Of a DNA stretch of 64,000 bases, positions 19,412 through 29,771 are shown piece by piece. The notes under the pieces were generated by a model that was given only the letters and a program-made list of their open reading frames with translations, made no database searches and was not told where the DNA came from. This DNA comes from Rhizomys pruinosus (Eukaryota; Chordata; Mammalia; Rodentia; Spalacidae): contig VZQC01005691.1 in assembly GCA_009823505.1 (NCBI GenBank), positions 2,343,139 through 2,407,138 on the forward strand. Direction: 5' to 3'. Each line of letters begins with the position of its first letter. Position 1 is the first letter of the stretch. Both the position numbers and the translations under genes were made by a program.

Positions 19412-21238
19412 CCTTGGTTTTGTTTTTAAAGGAGGCAGTGGTACACACTGAAGAATCTGGAAGCTGGAGTGGTTCTCCTCTGCTCCAGGGGAAGGTGGAG
19501 TCACGAGGGGGTGGGGTAACAGCTGGGGCTTGTCACCAGGAGAGCAGCTGGTGTGCTGTGCAGGGCGATGTGCGTGGAGGGTAGAACACGAGGCTTTGCA
19601 GTCATCTCTGCCATGCATCCCTGAATCATTTCACAGCAGAAAGAACAGAGGGAAGTGGTCAGAACTCACCCACCATCTTCTGGACCCTCTGGGCTGCATC
19701 TGTATCATGATTGTGAGTCTAGTGTCATACTCGATTGAGGAGGATTTGGTCTCATCTCAGAATCGTCACTAGGAATAGGTTAATGATATTAGAGAGGGGC
19801 AGCATCAAAATGCTGCACTCTGGAGATCCCCTAACAGCCTAGGCTTAATTTTCTATTATTACAAGTCAGGAATTAAGAAAAGAAAAAAAGATTCGGAGCA
19901 GGTCTGATTCACACTTACAACCCCCACATTTTCATTTGGCGCTTAACTGTGCCAGGTGTGGAACCGGGTGTCCAGGGAGAACCTGAGCTGCTGGAAGGAG
20001 GTGGGGAATCACCCTTTGCTTTCCCAGCATGGTCATGGTCCCCTAGTAACCCTCAGTCCATGACATGGGGAAGGTAGGTGTATGGATCCAAGCCTTCTTT
20101 TTCCTATCCTATATAATCTGGCAGGAGGACTGCCACAGGTCACCACCCACCACATACTGTGATGTATAATTCCTAGCTGAACAGGTACAGTTTTTGGAAA
20201 ATAGTATAAAGCTAACTTTCTTTCTCTTTTCACATGGGCCTACAGAGGCCCTGTTGGAGACCTCTGGCTTCCTGGAATGAGTGTCCATACAGCTTCTGGA
20301 AGGGATATTTCTGTAGAGAAACCCCACAAGAGCTTGATGGTGGTTTAACCCTTCTTGGATTAAGAAGAACTCTTGCCATTTAGATCTAGCTGCAGGATTC
20401 TTATAGATGGAATGATGTGACATCTGGGGCTTATTTCAGCACAGTCTGGCTTAGGGACAGTGAGGTGACTGAAACCGGGTGGTTCTGTGCTGATGACCAT
20501 TCAAGGGGAAGTAGGAATGTCAGAGTTTTTGCATGTGTTTGAAATTTTTCATAATAAACAATTTTACAGGTTGGGTTGGAGGAGGTAATCTCCCTGAATA
20601 AATTCTGCTTGTGACTTATGTACAAATTACTTTCTAACTTGCTCCTTGTCTTGTGACTGCCAAGTTTCCATTCACTAGAGAGAGTTTATGAACAGTAGTT
20701 CTCAAGATGACCATCATAAGTGTAATTCAAATCAGAATGGGTTAGTGTCCTAGACAGGCAGTGTACGACAGACATACTGATAAGCTGCAGGTGGGAAAGG
20801 GTCCTCCTTAGAGACACCTCTGCCCAGTGGCTCCCTGACACCATGCTGCATCAGTCATACCAGCATCCACCAATCCAAGCTCTGTTCCATGTGACTGTGA
20901 TGCATGGCTTTATAATGGGTTTGAAATTCAGTGTGCATTCTCTGAATTTGTTCTCTCAGAATTGTTTTGCTTGCTCCAGACCCCTTTCATTTCCACATAA
21001 ACGAACCGCTCAGTTTACCTATTTCTACAAAAGCATGCAGGCATTTTGGTAGTGACTGGCTTGAGAATCTATAGCAATTTGGGGAGAACTGACATCTAAA
21101 CAATATTAAATCTTTTTAATCTGTGAGTGTAGAGTGTCATCTCATTGAGTTAGATCTGTGCTTGGAGGATGTTCCATAACTCTCAATGAGCAAATGTTGC
21201 ACAATTTTGTCACATTTAATAAGAAGTGTCTTATTATG
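19412..21238. other. Unassigned sequence, no gene seen
   Basis: About 1.8 kb without a recognisable element or exon. Composition is ordinary and open frames are short. Confidence 0.5.
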
Positions 21239-21515
21239 GGGCTGGAGAGATGGCTCAGCAGTTAAGAGCACTGGCAGCTCTTGCAGAGGAACCACGTTTC
21301 ATTCCCAGCACCCACGCGGAAGCTACCAACCAACCTAACTCCAGTTCCAGGGGATCCCATGCTCTCTTCTGACCTCTACTGGCTAAGCACAACACAGGTG
21401 TACTTAGACACATGCAAAGCAATACACTCATACACGTAAAAAAGTCTGCTGGAGACAGTACATTCTTACACACACAGAAATAAATAAAATTTAAAAAATT
21501 AAAAAAGTCTGCTTT
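21239..21515 (+). mobile_element. B2 SINE with a micro-insertion of a B2 tail
   Basis: B2 head to CATACACGT, then a repeat of AAAAAAGTCTGCT (21439-21451 and 21503-21515) encloses about 50 bp reading GGAGACAGTACATTCTTACA plus an A-rich tail. This looks like a severely 5'-truncated B2 inserted with its own target duplication. Confidence 0.8.
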
Positions 21516-21646
21516 TTTGTCTGCGTGGTGGCACACAACTTTAATCCCAGCACTCAGGAGGCAGAGGCAGGCAAATCTCTGTGAGTCCAAAGGCTAGCCT
21601 GGTCTACATAGTGAGTTCCAGGACAGCTAGGGCTACAGAAAGACCC
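21516..21646 (+). mobile_element. B1 SINE
   Basis: GTCTGCGTGGTGGCACACAA to GGGCTACAGAAAGACCCTAT; the last bases run into a GA repeat instead of an A-tail. Confidence 0.92.
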
Positions 21647-21661
21647 TATTGAGAGAGAGAG

Positions 21662-21718
<57 letters not shown>

Positions 21719-21719
21719 T
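21647..21719. repeat. (GA)n microsatellite
   Basis: About 70 bp of GA with occasional GAAA units, grown at the B1 3' end. Confidence 0.96.
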
Positions 21720-21839
21720 TTTAAGTGGAGCTATTTTATTCATTGGAGATTTATGTCCTTGTGATAGGATATGGAACATAATAGATTGTATGTCCTGTAA
21801 TCTTGACAAGCTCATTTATCAATTGGAGTAGGGCTTTTC

Positions 21840-22685
21840 TTTTGTATATTCCTTAGGATTGTCTTCATAGGTGATTAGGTTGCTTGTTAATACACAGCTT
21901 TCTTTCTGTATCTGTGGCTTATCACTTTCCTTTCTTTCCTTCCTTCTATCATACTTTCCCTGTTTTCTGCGACAGTGTGGTGGAGCTGTCAGCACTTTCT
22001 AGAACTTCTAACACAGTGCTAAGCAGAAGGGTTAGAACAGACCTCTTGCTTATGGGGCAAGCAACCAACCATCCACTACCAATCCTGATGTTAGTGAAGG
22101 GTTTTGTACATGGCCGTTCGCAGGTTGAGGAGACTCTTCCTCCCAGTCCTTGCTTGTTGAAAAAAATCACAAACAGGCTGGGCATGGTGGTGCATGCCTT
22201 TAATCCTAGCACTCGGGAGGTAGAGGCAGGAGGATCTTTGTGAGTTCAAGGCCAGCTTGGTCTACAGAACAAGTTCCAGGCCAGCTGGGGCTACAGGGAG
22301 ACCCTGTCTCAAAAAGACAAAAAAAAAAAAATCACAAACAGATGTTGAGCTTTGTCATTTCCCCCTATGTTTTCTACAGATGGATTGATTTTCAGATGTT
22401 AAACCAAACTTGCCTGATCTTGCAGTTGGCCACGATTTATAAAACCATTTAATGCTGTTGGATTTGGTTTAAATACTCAGAGGTTTTGTGTCTATGTCCA
22501 TAAAAATACCGGAACTTTGGTACCAGCATGATACCAGTCTCAAATAATGAGCTTAGAAGTGCACCTAACCCGTTTTCTGAAAGACTTGTATAGGATTGTT
22601 GTGTTATTTCCTTTAGTGGCTTCATGGACTGAACCCTAGATGCCATCTAGGATTAGGCTTCCTTCTGTGGGAAGATTTTTCATCA
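21840..22685 (-). mobile_element. Ancient L1 ORF2 fragment, reverse orientation
   Basis: Antisense reverse-transcriptase-region phrases: TACTTTCCCTGTTTTCTG, CAGTGCTAAGCAGAAGGG, GATGTTAGTGAAGGGTTTTG, TTAAACCAAACTTGCCTGAT, CTTTGGTACCAGCATGATAC and AATAATGAGCTTAGAAGTGC. A B1 splits it at 22177-22328. Confidence 0.8.
22177..22328 (+). mobile_element. B1 SINE
   Basis: GCTGGGCATGGTGGTGCATG to CTGTCTCAAAAAGAC; flanked by AAATCACAAACAG, inside the old L1. Confidence 0.95.
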
Positions 22686-22738
22686 TAATTAAATTTGTTT
22701 ACTTGTGTTATAAGCTGTTAAATTAAAAAATTCTTCTT

Positions 22739-22882
22739 AGCTGGGTGAGGTGGTACACACCTTTAATTCCAGCACTCCGGAGGCAGAGGCAGGGGATCTC
22801 TGTGAGTTCAAGGCCAGCCTGGTCTACATAACGAGCTCCAGCTGGGACTAAAGGGAGACCCTGTCTCAAAAAGACCAAAAAA
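22739..22882 (+). mobile_element. B1 SINE
   Basis: GCTGGGTGAGGTGGTACACA start; small deletion in the 3' half (GAGCTCCAGCTGGGACTAAA); ends CTCAAAAAGACC plus a short A-run. Confidence 0.94.
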
Positions 22883-23154
22883 AACCTCTTGAGTAGCTTT
22901 ATTTTTGTTTTTATATTTTGGTCTTTCTAACTTTGGTCTTCATGTAGCCCTAGCTGAGATTAAAGGCCACTGTTGGTAGCTTTTGGTCATTTGTGTCTTT
23001 CCAGTTTTTCCATTCAATGCTAATTTGTGTGAGGTTGTTGTTGCTATTCCTTTAAGATTCTTTAGCTTTGGGTACAGTTAGCAGTCCCTTTTCCTCCTGG
23101 CTCCTGTCTGCCTTGCTTCATGTCTCTCTTCTCTGTCAGTCTATCTCAGGGCTT

Positions 23155-23240
23155 ACAAGGGTTCAACATGGTTGATGTTTGGGGGTGCATGGCTCTTTGT
23201 CTCCGAGGCTGCCCTGTGCATAGTAGACTGTGGCCAGTTT
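23155..23240 (-). mobile_element. MER5A-like hAT relic
   Basis: AACATGGTTGATGTTTGGGG, TTTGTCTCCGAGGCTGCCCT and GTGCATAGTAGACTG follow the reverse complement of MER5A around its GCTGTCCTGTGCATTGTAGG segment. Partial and diverged; assignment from memory. Confidence 0.55.
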
Positions 23241-24160
23241 GCGGGTGGATTTTTCAAGTGGAAGGCAAAGGGAAGGAAGCAGAGATGGGTGAGGAGGCGG
23301 TGAGATGCAGCCTGGCCAAGGGCTCTGCGTGGACGAAGCCCTTGAGGTCATTCCGGCTGCTTCACTGTCTGGCCCAGCTCAGCTCTGCTGGGGCCGTCTG
23401 CCACAGAAGCCGCTCCAGCCTCCTCCTGCCTCAGGCAGGAGTTCGTATTTACTAACGGGGGCACCTTTTGAGCTGACTGCCAAGCCAGACCAGTTAGCGT
23501 GGTGAAAATATGCACTTGGCAGGCCTGAGGGGGCACTTTGTGTTCTCGGAGACTGCTGGAGGTTCATCTTCAACATCTTTGCACTGGGAGCTTGCTGCTT
23601 GTAGAACAGCAAGGAGCCAGTCTCAGGATCCCTCTTGGAGATCTGCTGTGTGTAGACAACTCTGTTTTATCCACACCTGTGGCTGTGTGTGGCTGAGGCT
23701 GCATCTCAGCTGGAAAATTAACACTTGAATCCTAAATAATAATAATTACTGTTTCTGGTTATTTTGAATCCACTGACAAAGACCTTTACAGAATAATTGC
23801 ACTGATCAATCCCATGCGAGGTGCAGGGGAAGATCCTTGAGTTGGTGTGCAATGAGAACATTGGTGAGAATTCTGCATCGGTATTCTGTGTAGTGAGCTT
23901 AATTGCGAGGAATATATCGTGTTAAAATGCCTGACGTAGTGTCTTGTAATAACACATGGCTCCCATCAAGAAGCAGATGTTTCTTACTCCCCTAGAATAA
24001 AACATCATAATTTAACCACACCCACCAGCTCTGAGCAGGAGCGAAGGCCTGCATGTGTTTCAGAACTGTAATTGCAGCCCGGAGGCTCAGTGGGGAGAGG
24101 TGGCCTTAAAAAGAAACAATGTATTAAAAACCAGAGAAGGGGTCCTGGGCAGAAACTTAT
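23241..24160. other. Unique sequence, no gene seen
   Basis: GC-moderate left half, AT-richer right half. 23700-24050 contains AATAATAATAATTACTG and TAATTGCAC-type homeodomain-like words, but I cannot judge conservation. No coding evidence. Confidence 0.45.
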
Positions 24161-24167
24161 CCTTGGT

Positions 24168-24212
24168 TCACACACACACACACACAGACACACACACACA
24201 CACACACACAGA
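24168..24212. repeat. (CA)n microsatellite
   Basis: About 45 bp of CA with one CAGA interruption and a terminal CAGA. Confidence 0.97.
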
Positions 24213-24329
24213 CAACTGGCTCTGTTTTTCAGACCTGTGGTCCTAGATGTCAAACTTTACTTTCTCAGGACAAAGGGAATAAATAAATTCTGTCTTAAGA
24301 AAATTTTCACAATTCTCTTATAAAAAAAA

Positions 24330-24450
24330 TGGAAATATAAAATTTCCATAAAACACACTCCCTTAATATGTCTGCTTGAGCGGCTTTCAGCCTATTCACA
24401 AGGTTGTGCAACCACCACCCTTATCAAATTCCACAATGTTCCTCAGGATG
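24330..24450 (+). mobile_element. Ancient mammalian repeat relic (L1-type)
   Basis: TTTCAGCCTATTCACAAGGTTGTGCAACC followed by ACCACCCTTATCAAATTCCA resembles the common old-L1 phrase ATTCACAAAGTTGTGCAACC. Only this core is readable. Confidence 0.5.
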
Positions 24451-24467
24451 GTAAGAACTTGCTTCTT

Positions 24468-24578
24468 GGAGGCAGAGGCAGGTGAATCTTTGTGAGTTCA
24501 AGCCCAGCCTGGTCTACAGAGTGAGTTCCAGGACAGCTGGGGCTACCGGGAGACCCTGTCTCGAAAAAAAAAAAAAAA
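24468..24578 (+). mobile_element. B1 SINE, 5'-truncated
   Basis: Starts mid-element at GGAGGCAGAGGCAGGTGAAT and ends CTGTCTCG plus A-run. A perfect AACTTGCTTCTT duplication (24456-24467 and 24579-24590) shows it inserted already truncated. Confidence 0.95.
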
Positions 24579-24959
24579 AACTTGCTTCTTAGTGTAATGA
24601 GAAAGGTGGCCACTAGATGGAGACATCTCTCCACAGCCCTGTGCGTTGTGGGTATTGGACGGTGTGTAGATTGGGCGGTGTGTGGAATAGGTGGTGGTCC
24701 TTCAAGTCAGGCTCTTCTCAAAGGGAAGGTTTGTCTTCATTCCCAGAACACACCACACCTGAAGCTGTGCCCCAGGAGTGGTGTTTAAGGGAGTGTGTGA
24801 ACCAGTAGCATTTACTTGATTAGTAATCTGGTACACTTGATTAAATATTTTTTGAATGCTTGCTAGAAAAAAATTCATCAAGCTAGTGGTTTTACTCATT
24901 TTACTGAGGATGGGACTAAACTCCTTGTAAGAAAGTACTGTGTTAAAAATTAATGTTAA

Positions 24960-25200
24960 GTGGGCTGTAGAGATGGTTCAGCAGTTGAAAGCACTGGCTG
25001 CTTTTGCCGAGGACTCAGGTTCAATTCCCAGCACCCACATGACAACCAACAACTGTCCATAACTTCGGTTCCAGGGAAATTCCAGGGGAGAAACCCTCCT
25101 CTGACTCCGTGGGCATTGCATGATATCAGTGCACTTATATACATTCAGGCAATGTATTCATATGCCCAAAATAAAAATAATAAAAATGAAATATTTTAAA
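24960..25200 (+). mobile_element. B2 SINE, diverged
   Basis: GGGCTGTAGAGATGGTTCAG start; body with an extra GGGAAATTCCAGGGGAGAAA; tail AAATAAAAATAATAAAAATG. Confidence 0.88.
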
Positions 25201-25202
25201 AG

Positions 25203-27304
25203 TTAATATATGAGAAATGTTGCATGATGGATAGCATCCCTGTCATGTGGGTGACAAGGCTTAACGGGAACACAGGTGTGATGGCCTGGACAAACAGGAG
25301 GTGGAGCAGAGCACCTGAACCTAGTGTGTGTGCCGAATTATGTGTCTGGAAATAGAAACTGGCATCTTGCATGTTGTTTGGGAATCCTTCACCACCAAGG
25401 GGGTGGTAATTCTACATCATTTGCTGTTCTCTTGGGCTTCTGAAGCAGGCAGCCTTTGATTTACTTCATACCATCAGATAACCACAGGGAAGGTCTGCCC
25501 TGGGATGATTTGGAACTCCATCATGCAGATAATGCAATCAGGAAACAGCTCTTTATGGAATTAGGGACCCATCCGTGCATGGTAGGAGTTATGGGTGTCA
25601 CTAGGGGCTCAGTAGGAACAGAGAAGGATGGATGCAGGATCTTTGGGCAACACAGCCATCCGTGGAGCTTAGATAACTGCTCTGAAGCCTGGAAATCAGA
25701 TTAGCGAACTGAATCCCTCCAGGTTTCCCAGCTTCTTTCTGATGAGACACATCTTCAGGCCAGGGAGGCCACTCCGTGGAGAAAGAGAGAGGGCCTCTTC
25801 TCTTCCATGGAGTGATGCGTGCCTATGTGGTGTACATATGTGAGTGAACATGTGCACATGTGTATGTGTGTGTGTGTGCTCTCCCGGGCTTCTTGGGATA
25901 TTTAACTTTAGGGACCAGAAGTTGAATTATCCTGTCCGCCTCATTTTTTCTCCAGGAGGAAAATGACATTTTGAATACTCAGCCTTACTGGTTATGAAGA
26001 GAGGGCATTTGGTGCTGAGTCTTCTATATATTTTCATTGGGTCTGTTACACTGTCTCAGAATTATTCTGCCCTTGCTTGCACGCAAGAGAATGTTCTAAT
26101 AATTTCAGGATTTTTTTTTTGTGAAGATTTTATTACAGTTTGTTGTAGATGACTACAGGTAATTAAGAAACTTGATTCTCCCAAATCACTCTATCTGCTA
26201 GTGTATCTGCATGTGGCTGCTGATCAGGAGGGGCAGTCACCAGCTGAATCTTGGAGAAGAGTAGATGAATAGGATGTGGGCCTCCCAGGACCGCTCGCTG
26301 CTCAGCTCAGGGCTGCGTGTTCTGGAGTGGGAGTTTCCGAAGTTGCCATCATGTTTATGTGGACGAGCTATGGCAGTGCATTATGCTATTGCATAGAGGG
26401 AGTTTGTCCTATTATTAAGCATCTGCTCACAGAGCTTGGGGGCGAGCATAAAAGACATTTTAGAAACATATACTGAAGAACTGAGTGGATAGATGAAATA
26501 AGCACAGCACCTGATCCCAGCGCATGTCCTCTGAGACACCACACGAGCCACAAGCCTGAAGGGAGCTGCTGGGACATTGCTGTCATCTACTTCCTCCAAA
26601 ATGTGGTCCCCATGCACATGACCCAGTATGTCTCACATGCACCGATTGGGGAATCTTTGGTCTGCATTCTTAACTGTTACCACATTGGGGCACAATTGGA
26701 TCTTCAAATATTACATGAGCAAAATGATAACCTTCAAACAAAACCTTCACAGCTCCACTTAATTTAATAAACAGGGAGAGGGTGGGCCTGGAGGGGTGCA
26801 CTGTTGCATCCCCTATCACAGTGGATACAGATTCAGAGGAGGAAAGGTTGCCAAGGAGTGGGTGGAACTTGGAGGCTGGAGCCCATCTCTCCTGGTGAAA
26901 AACGGGAATTCTAAGGTTGAGGGGAACATGGAAAGACCCAGCATGTCCCAAAGAGGAATGGGAGAATGGAAAAGAAGGGGGCTGTGGTGGGCGGAGACAG
27001 AAGAGGGCCCTCAACGGGAGAAGCCCGACCAGGACACAAAGCAGGAATGTGAGTCAGGGTTTTACAGCTCTCCCCCTCCCCGCCCCCCATCTGCCCCTTC
27101 CCAGCTCCCTCTTCACTCCTCTTCTCTCGTTCTTCCCACATCTGTTTCAATACCCAGAGGTATTTATTAATAGAAAACTTATGTAGAGATAGCTCGAGTT
27201 ACAAATGTGAAAAATATTATAGATAAGTCTCAACTAGATAAATGTAAAGTTTTATGACTGGGTAATAAATGGCTTTAGGAAAGATAAAATTGTATTTTGG
27301 TATA
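25203..27304. other. Unique sequence, no gene seen
   Basis: About 2.1 kb with a short GT-rich run at 25830-25880 and no recognisable gene or interspersed element. Several short frames overlap on both strands at 26.8-27.2 kb with no coding signature. Confidence 0.5.
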
Positions 27305-27770
27305 AATACAGTGGACAGAGTATAGACCCAAAGAACTGAAGCTAGAATCGTGCAGAGATGTCCACACACCATGTTCACAGCAGCACAGGTCACAGCCAGG
27401 ATGGGAACAGCCTGCATCCATCCACCGATGAGCCGGCAACACACGAGATGGAAGGACGTTTTGACACAGGCAGTACATTGTTAGCCTTGAGGACACTACA
27501 CGGAGTAGACAAGCCAGTCACAGAAGGGCATGCACTCACTGTGCGATACCCCCAAACCCACAAAGTGGAATTGTGGGTGCCAGCTGGGAGGGGCACAGAG
27601 AGTCAGAGTTTGATGGGGACAGAGCTTCATTTTTATGATTTCTGTGGGCCGAGGGTGGTGACGTCTGCATAGCTGTGCAGATGTGCACCCATTGCTGAAC
27701 TGTATGTCTAGAAATGGTTAGAGTGGTAAATGGGTGTTCAGTATATTTTACCACAGTTTTTAACATTCAG
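27305..27770 (+). mobile_element. Ancient L1 3' end (L1M type)
   Basis: CCACACACCATGTTCACAGC, ACAGCCAGGATGGGAACAGC, AAGTGGAATTGTGGGTGCCA, GGACAGAGCTTCATTTTTAT, GCTGAACTGTATGTCTAGAA and TATATTTTACCACAGTTTTT reproduce the old L1M ORF2 end and 3' UTR in order. Confidence 0.85.
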
Positions 27771-28039
27771 CGAAGGAACTGCTCACTATTTCGGGAATGG
27801 TTCCCCCTGCATGTCTTCTTCATTTTGGAATTCTGGGTGCTCCCCTTTAGTAATTTTTTTGTCAAAAGACATTTTATTCCTTTTAAAAGGAATAAAATCT
27901 TTTTTTCTATTTTATTTTTTTATTGAAAATTTTATGTGTTTCATACTTCATAATTTTTCAGTCAGTCTTAATCACGTTTATATCTGGTTCTCCCTTGGCC
28001 CCCTTCTGCGCTGCCCCCTGGACTTCACATACTCTGTCA
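27771..28039. other. AT-rich link, possibly Rpl14 pseudogene 3' end
   Basis: Unassigned sequence. 27890-27930 is A/T-rich and, read on the minus strand, holds AATAAAAAAATAAAATAG, which could be the decayed poly(A) region of the neighbouring pseudogene. Confidence 0.35.
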
Positions 28040-28208
28040 TTTGTGCTAGGAAGCCTCTTCTTGTCAGTTGCCTTTGGAGCATTTTGGGGCTGGAGTCGTC
28101 CATTGTTTGGGAGGAGGCCCTGCCTCTGGCCTGTGGCTTCTGGGCAGAAGCCTTCTGGGCTGCAGCCTTTTGGCCTGGCCCTATCCCCTTTGGGGCTGGG
28201 ATTTTAGC

Positions 28209-28210
<2 letters not shown>

Positions 28211-28252
<42 letters not shown>
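28211..28252. repeat. (CAG)14 triplet repeat
   Basis: Uninterrupted on the plus strand. It corresponds to the alanine-coding GCT run of the L14 C-terminal tail in the pseudogene. Confidence 0.97.
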
Positions 28253-28255
<3 letters not shown>

Positions 28256-28345
28256 CTGCTGTGGCCTTAATAACAGGTGCTTTTTGAGAGGATTCAGGGA
28301 AATTTTCTTGACTTTCCTGACTACTGTGTTCTTCATTTTCTTTTT

Positions 28346-28573
28346 AGAATATTTCATTTATTATTTTTTTATGTATATGAGTGTATTGCCTGCATGTGTG
28401 TGAGTGTACCCGTGTTGTGTGGGCCCAGAGAAGTTAGAAGAGAGTGTTGAACTCCCCTGGAACTGGAGTTATGTACGGATGGTTGTTAGCTGCCATATGG
28501 GTGATGGGAATTGAACCTGGGTCCTCTGCAAGAGCAGCCAGAGCTCTTAACTACTGAGTCATCTCTTCAGTCC
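28346..28573 (-). mobile_element. B2 SINE inside the Rpl14 pseudogene
   Basis: Ends TGAGTCATCTCTTCAGTCC; body diverged (GTGGGCCCAGAGAAGTTAGA). It separates the TDFDHFK part from the KMKN-like part of the pseudogene, so it arrived after the pseudogene. Confidence 0.93.
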
Positions 28574-28576
28574 GTT

Positions 28577-28641
28577 CCTTTTCCTTCCTTCCTTCCTTCC
28601 TTCCTTCCTTCCTTCCTTCCTTCCTTCCTTCCTTCCTTCTT
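28577..28641. repeat. (TTCC)n microsatellite
   Basis: About 15 units next to the B2 head; on the minus strand it expands an AAGGAAGG stretch just after the FKAL-type codons of the pseudogene. Confidence 0.96.
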
Positions 28642-29007
28642 TCTACCTCCAGGGCTTTGAAATGATCAAAATCTGTCATCCTGTTTTCCTTTCTCTGGCA
28701 TCACCTTCTTGGTCCATCTTGTGGCTGCCTGTTCACGCTGACATTCGCTTTCTCCCAGGCTTTTCCTACATACTTCTGTCTGTAGGCAATTTCCTACATG
28801 ATTCCCACAGTGTGTGGGAAATTGAGGATGAAGTCAGTCAGCTGCATGCATTTGAAAGACATAGTCTATCTCCTCGCCTGACCAAAACCATGTTCTGATC
28901 AATAACATCTACAAGCCACTACCACTTTTCTAGTGTGAGGCTGAGGAGACGTAGGCTACCAGGCCAACCTCCATAAAGTGCCTGAATACCATATGGCTGG
29001 CTAGAGG

Positions 29008-29010
29008 GCT

Positions 29011-29041
<31 letters not shown>

Positions 29042-29180
29042 TTTTTTATGACAGTCTTACTCTGTAGCTCAGGCTGACCTTGAACTTACTAAGTAGCTCA
29101 GGCTGCCCTCAAACTCCCAGTCCTCTTGCCTCAGCCTCCTGAGTGTTGGGCTCTCAGGATGACATACCACACCCATGTAG
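29008..29180 (-). mobile_element. (TTTA)n plus old B1-type SINE
   Basis: A TTTA tail (29011-29044), then GACAGTCTTACTCTGTAGCT. The phrase AGCTCAGGCTG.CCT occurs twice about 30 bp apart, as in early B1s with the internal duplication. Ends ACCACACCCATG. Confidence 0.75.
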
Positions 29181-29419
29181 GAAGTGAGCGAAGCTCTGTT
29201 TGTTCCCTCTGGAAGGCTCTCATTGGTTCATGGTGATTGTCAGAGGAGCAGGAGTTGAAATGGTCCTCTGAGCACTGACTTCAAGGTTCCCTCATCCTGC
29301 ACACTCTGGACTGGGGAGTGGATCTGAATGTAGAGTGATTGACCTGCCTTCCTTAAACCAAAATAAATGCTTAAAGAAAACCCCATACCAACTAAAACGA
29401 TCAAATAAAAATTTAAAAA

Positions 29420-29560
29420 GGCCAAGCATGGTGGCACATACCTTGAATCGCAACACTCAGGAGACAGAGACAGGTAGTTGTGAGATAGAGGCCAGCCTAG
29501 TCCACATAGCCAGTTCCAGACCAGTAGGGGTTACAGGGAGACCCTGTCTCAAAAAATAGT
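29420..29560 (+). mobile_element. B1 SINE, old
   Basis: GCCAAGCATGGTGGCACATA to GGGAGACCCTGTCTCAAAAA with many substitutions. Confidence 0.88.
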
Positions 29561-29659
29561 CAACTAACCAAACAATAACAACACAACAAACCCATATGGA
29601 ACGTCTCAAGAAATAGCACTACTGAAGTATTTTCATTGAAATGTTAGAGTTTATACACT

Positions 29660-29770
29660 TTATGGCTTCTATCTGTAATCTTAGTACTTGAGAGGCAATG
29701 GCAGGTGGATTACCTCAAGTTCTAGGCCAGCCCGGGCTGCATTGATGCCCTGACTAAAAAAAAAAAAAAA
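29660..29770 (+). mobile_element. B1-like relic
   Basis: GGCTTCTATCTGTAATCTTA, GTACTTGAGAGGCAATGGCA, TTCTAGGCCAGCCCGGGCTG, then CTGACT and an A-run. Confidence 0.7.
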
Positions 29771-29771
29771 T

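Larger units (their letters stand above)
28040..28992 (-). pseudogene. Rpl14-ps: Processed pseudogene of ribosomal protein L14
   Basis: Read on the minus strand from the ATG at 28990-28992, intronless sequence follows ribosomal protein L14 (a 60S subunit protein): a start like MVF then GCACTTTATGGAGGTTGG; DVIDQN; FKCMQLTDFIL; RQKYV.KAWEKA; and TDFDHFK. It then breaks at a B2 insertion (28346-28573) with an adjoining TTCC microsatellite, and resumes with a KMKN-like segment, a 14-unit alanine (GCT) tract and GPGQKAAAQKA near the C-terminus. Codons for several segments lie in different frames, with a TAG early on, a TAG within the FPH region and a TGA before the alanine tract, so it cannot encode L14. 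No introns remain across the full length, which points to retrotransposition. Confidence 0.9.

Noticed and set aside
27985..28330. Functional alanine-rich protein on the plus strand (185 codons, 27730-28287)
   Set aside because: The alanine run is the CAG tract of the minus-strand Rpl14 pseudogene read from the wrong strand.
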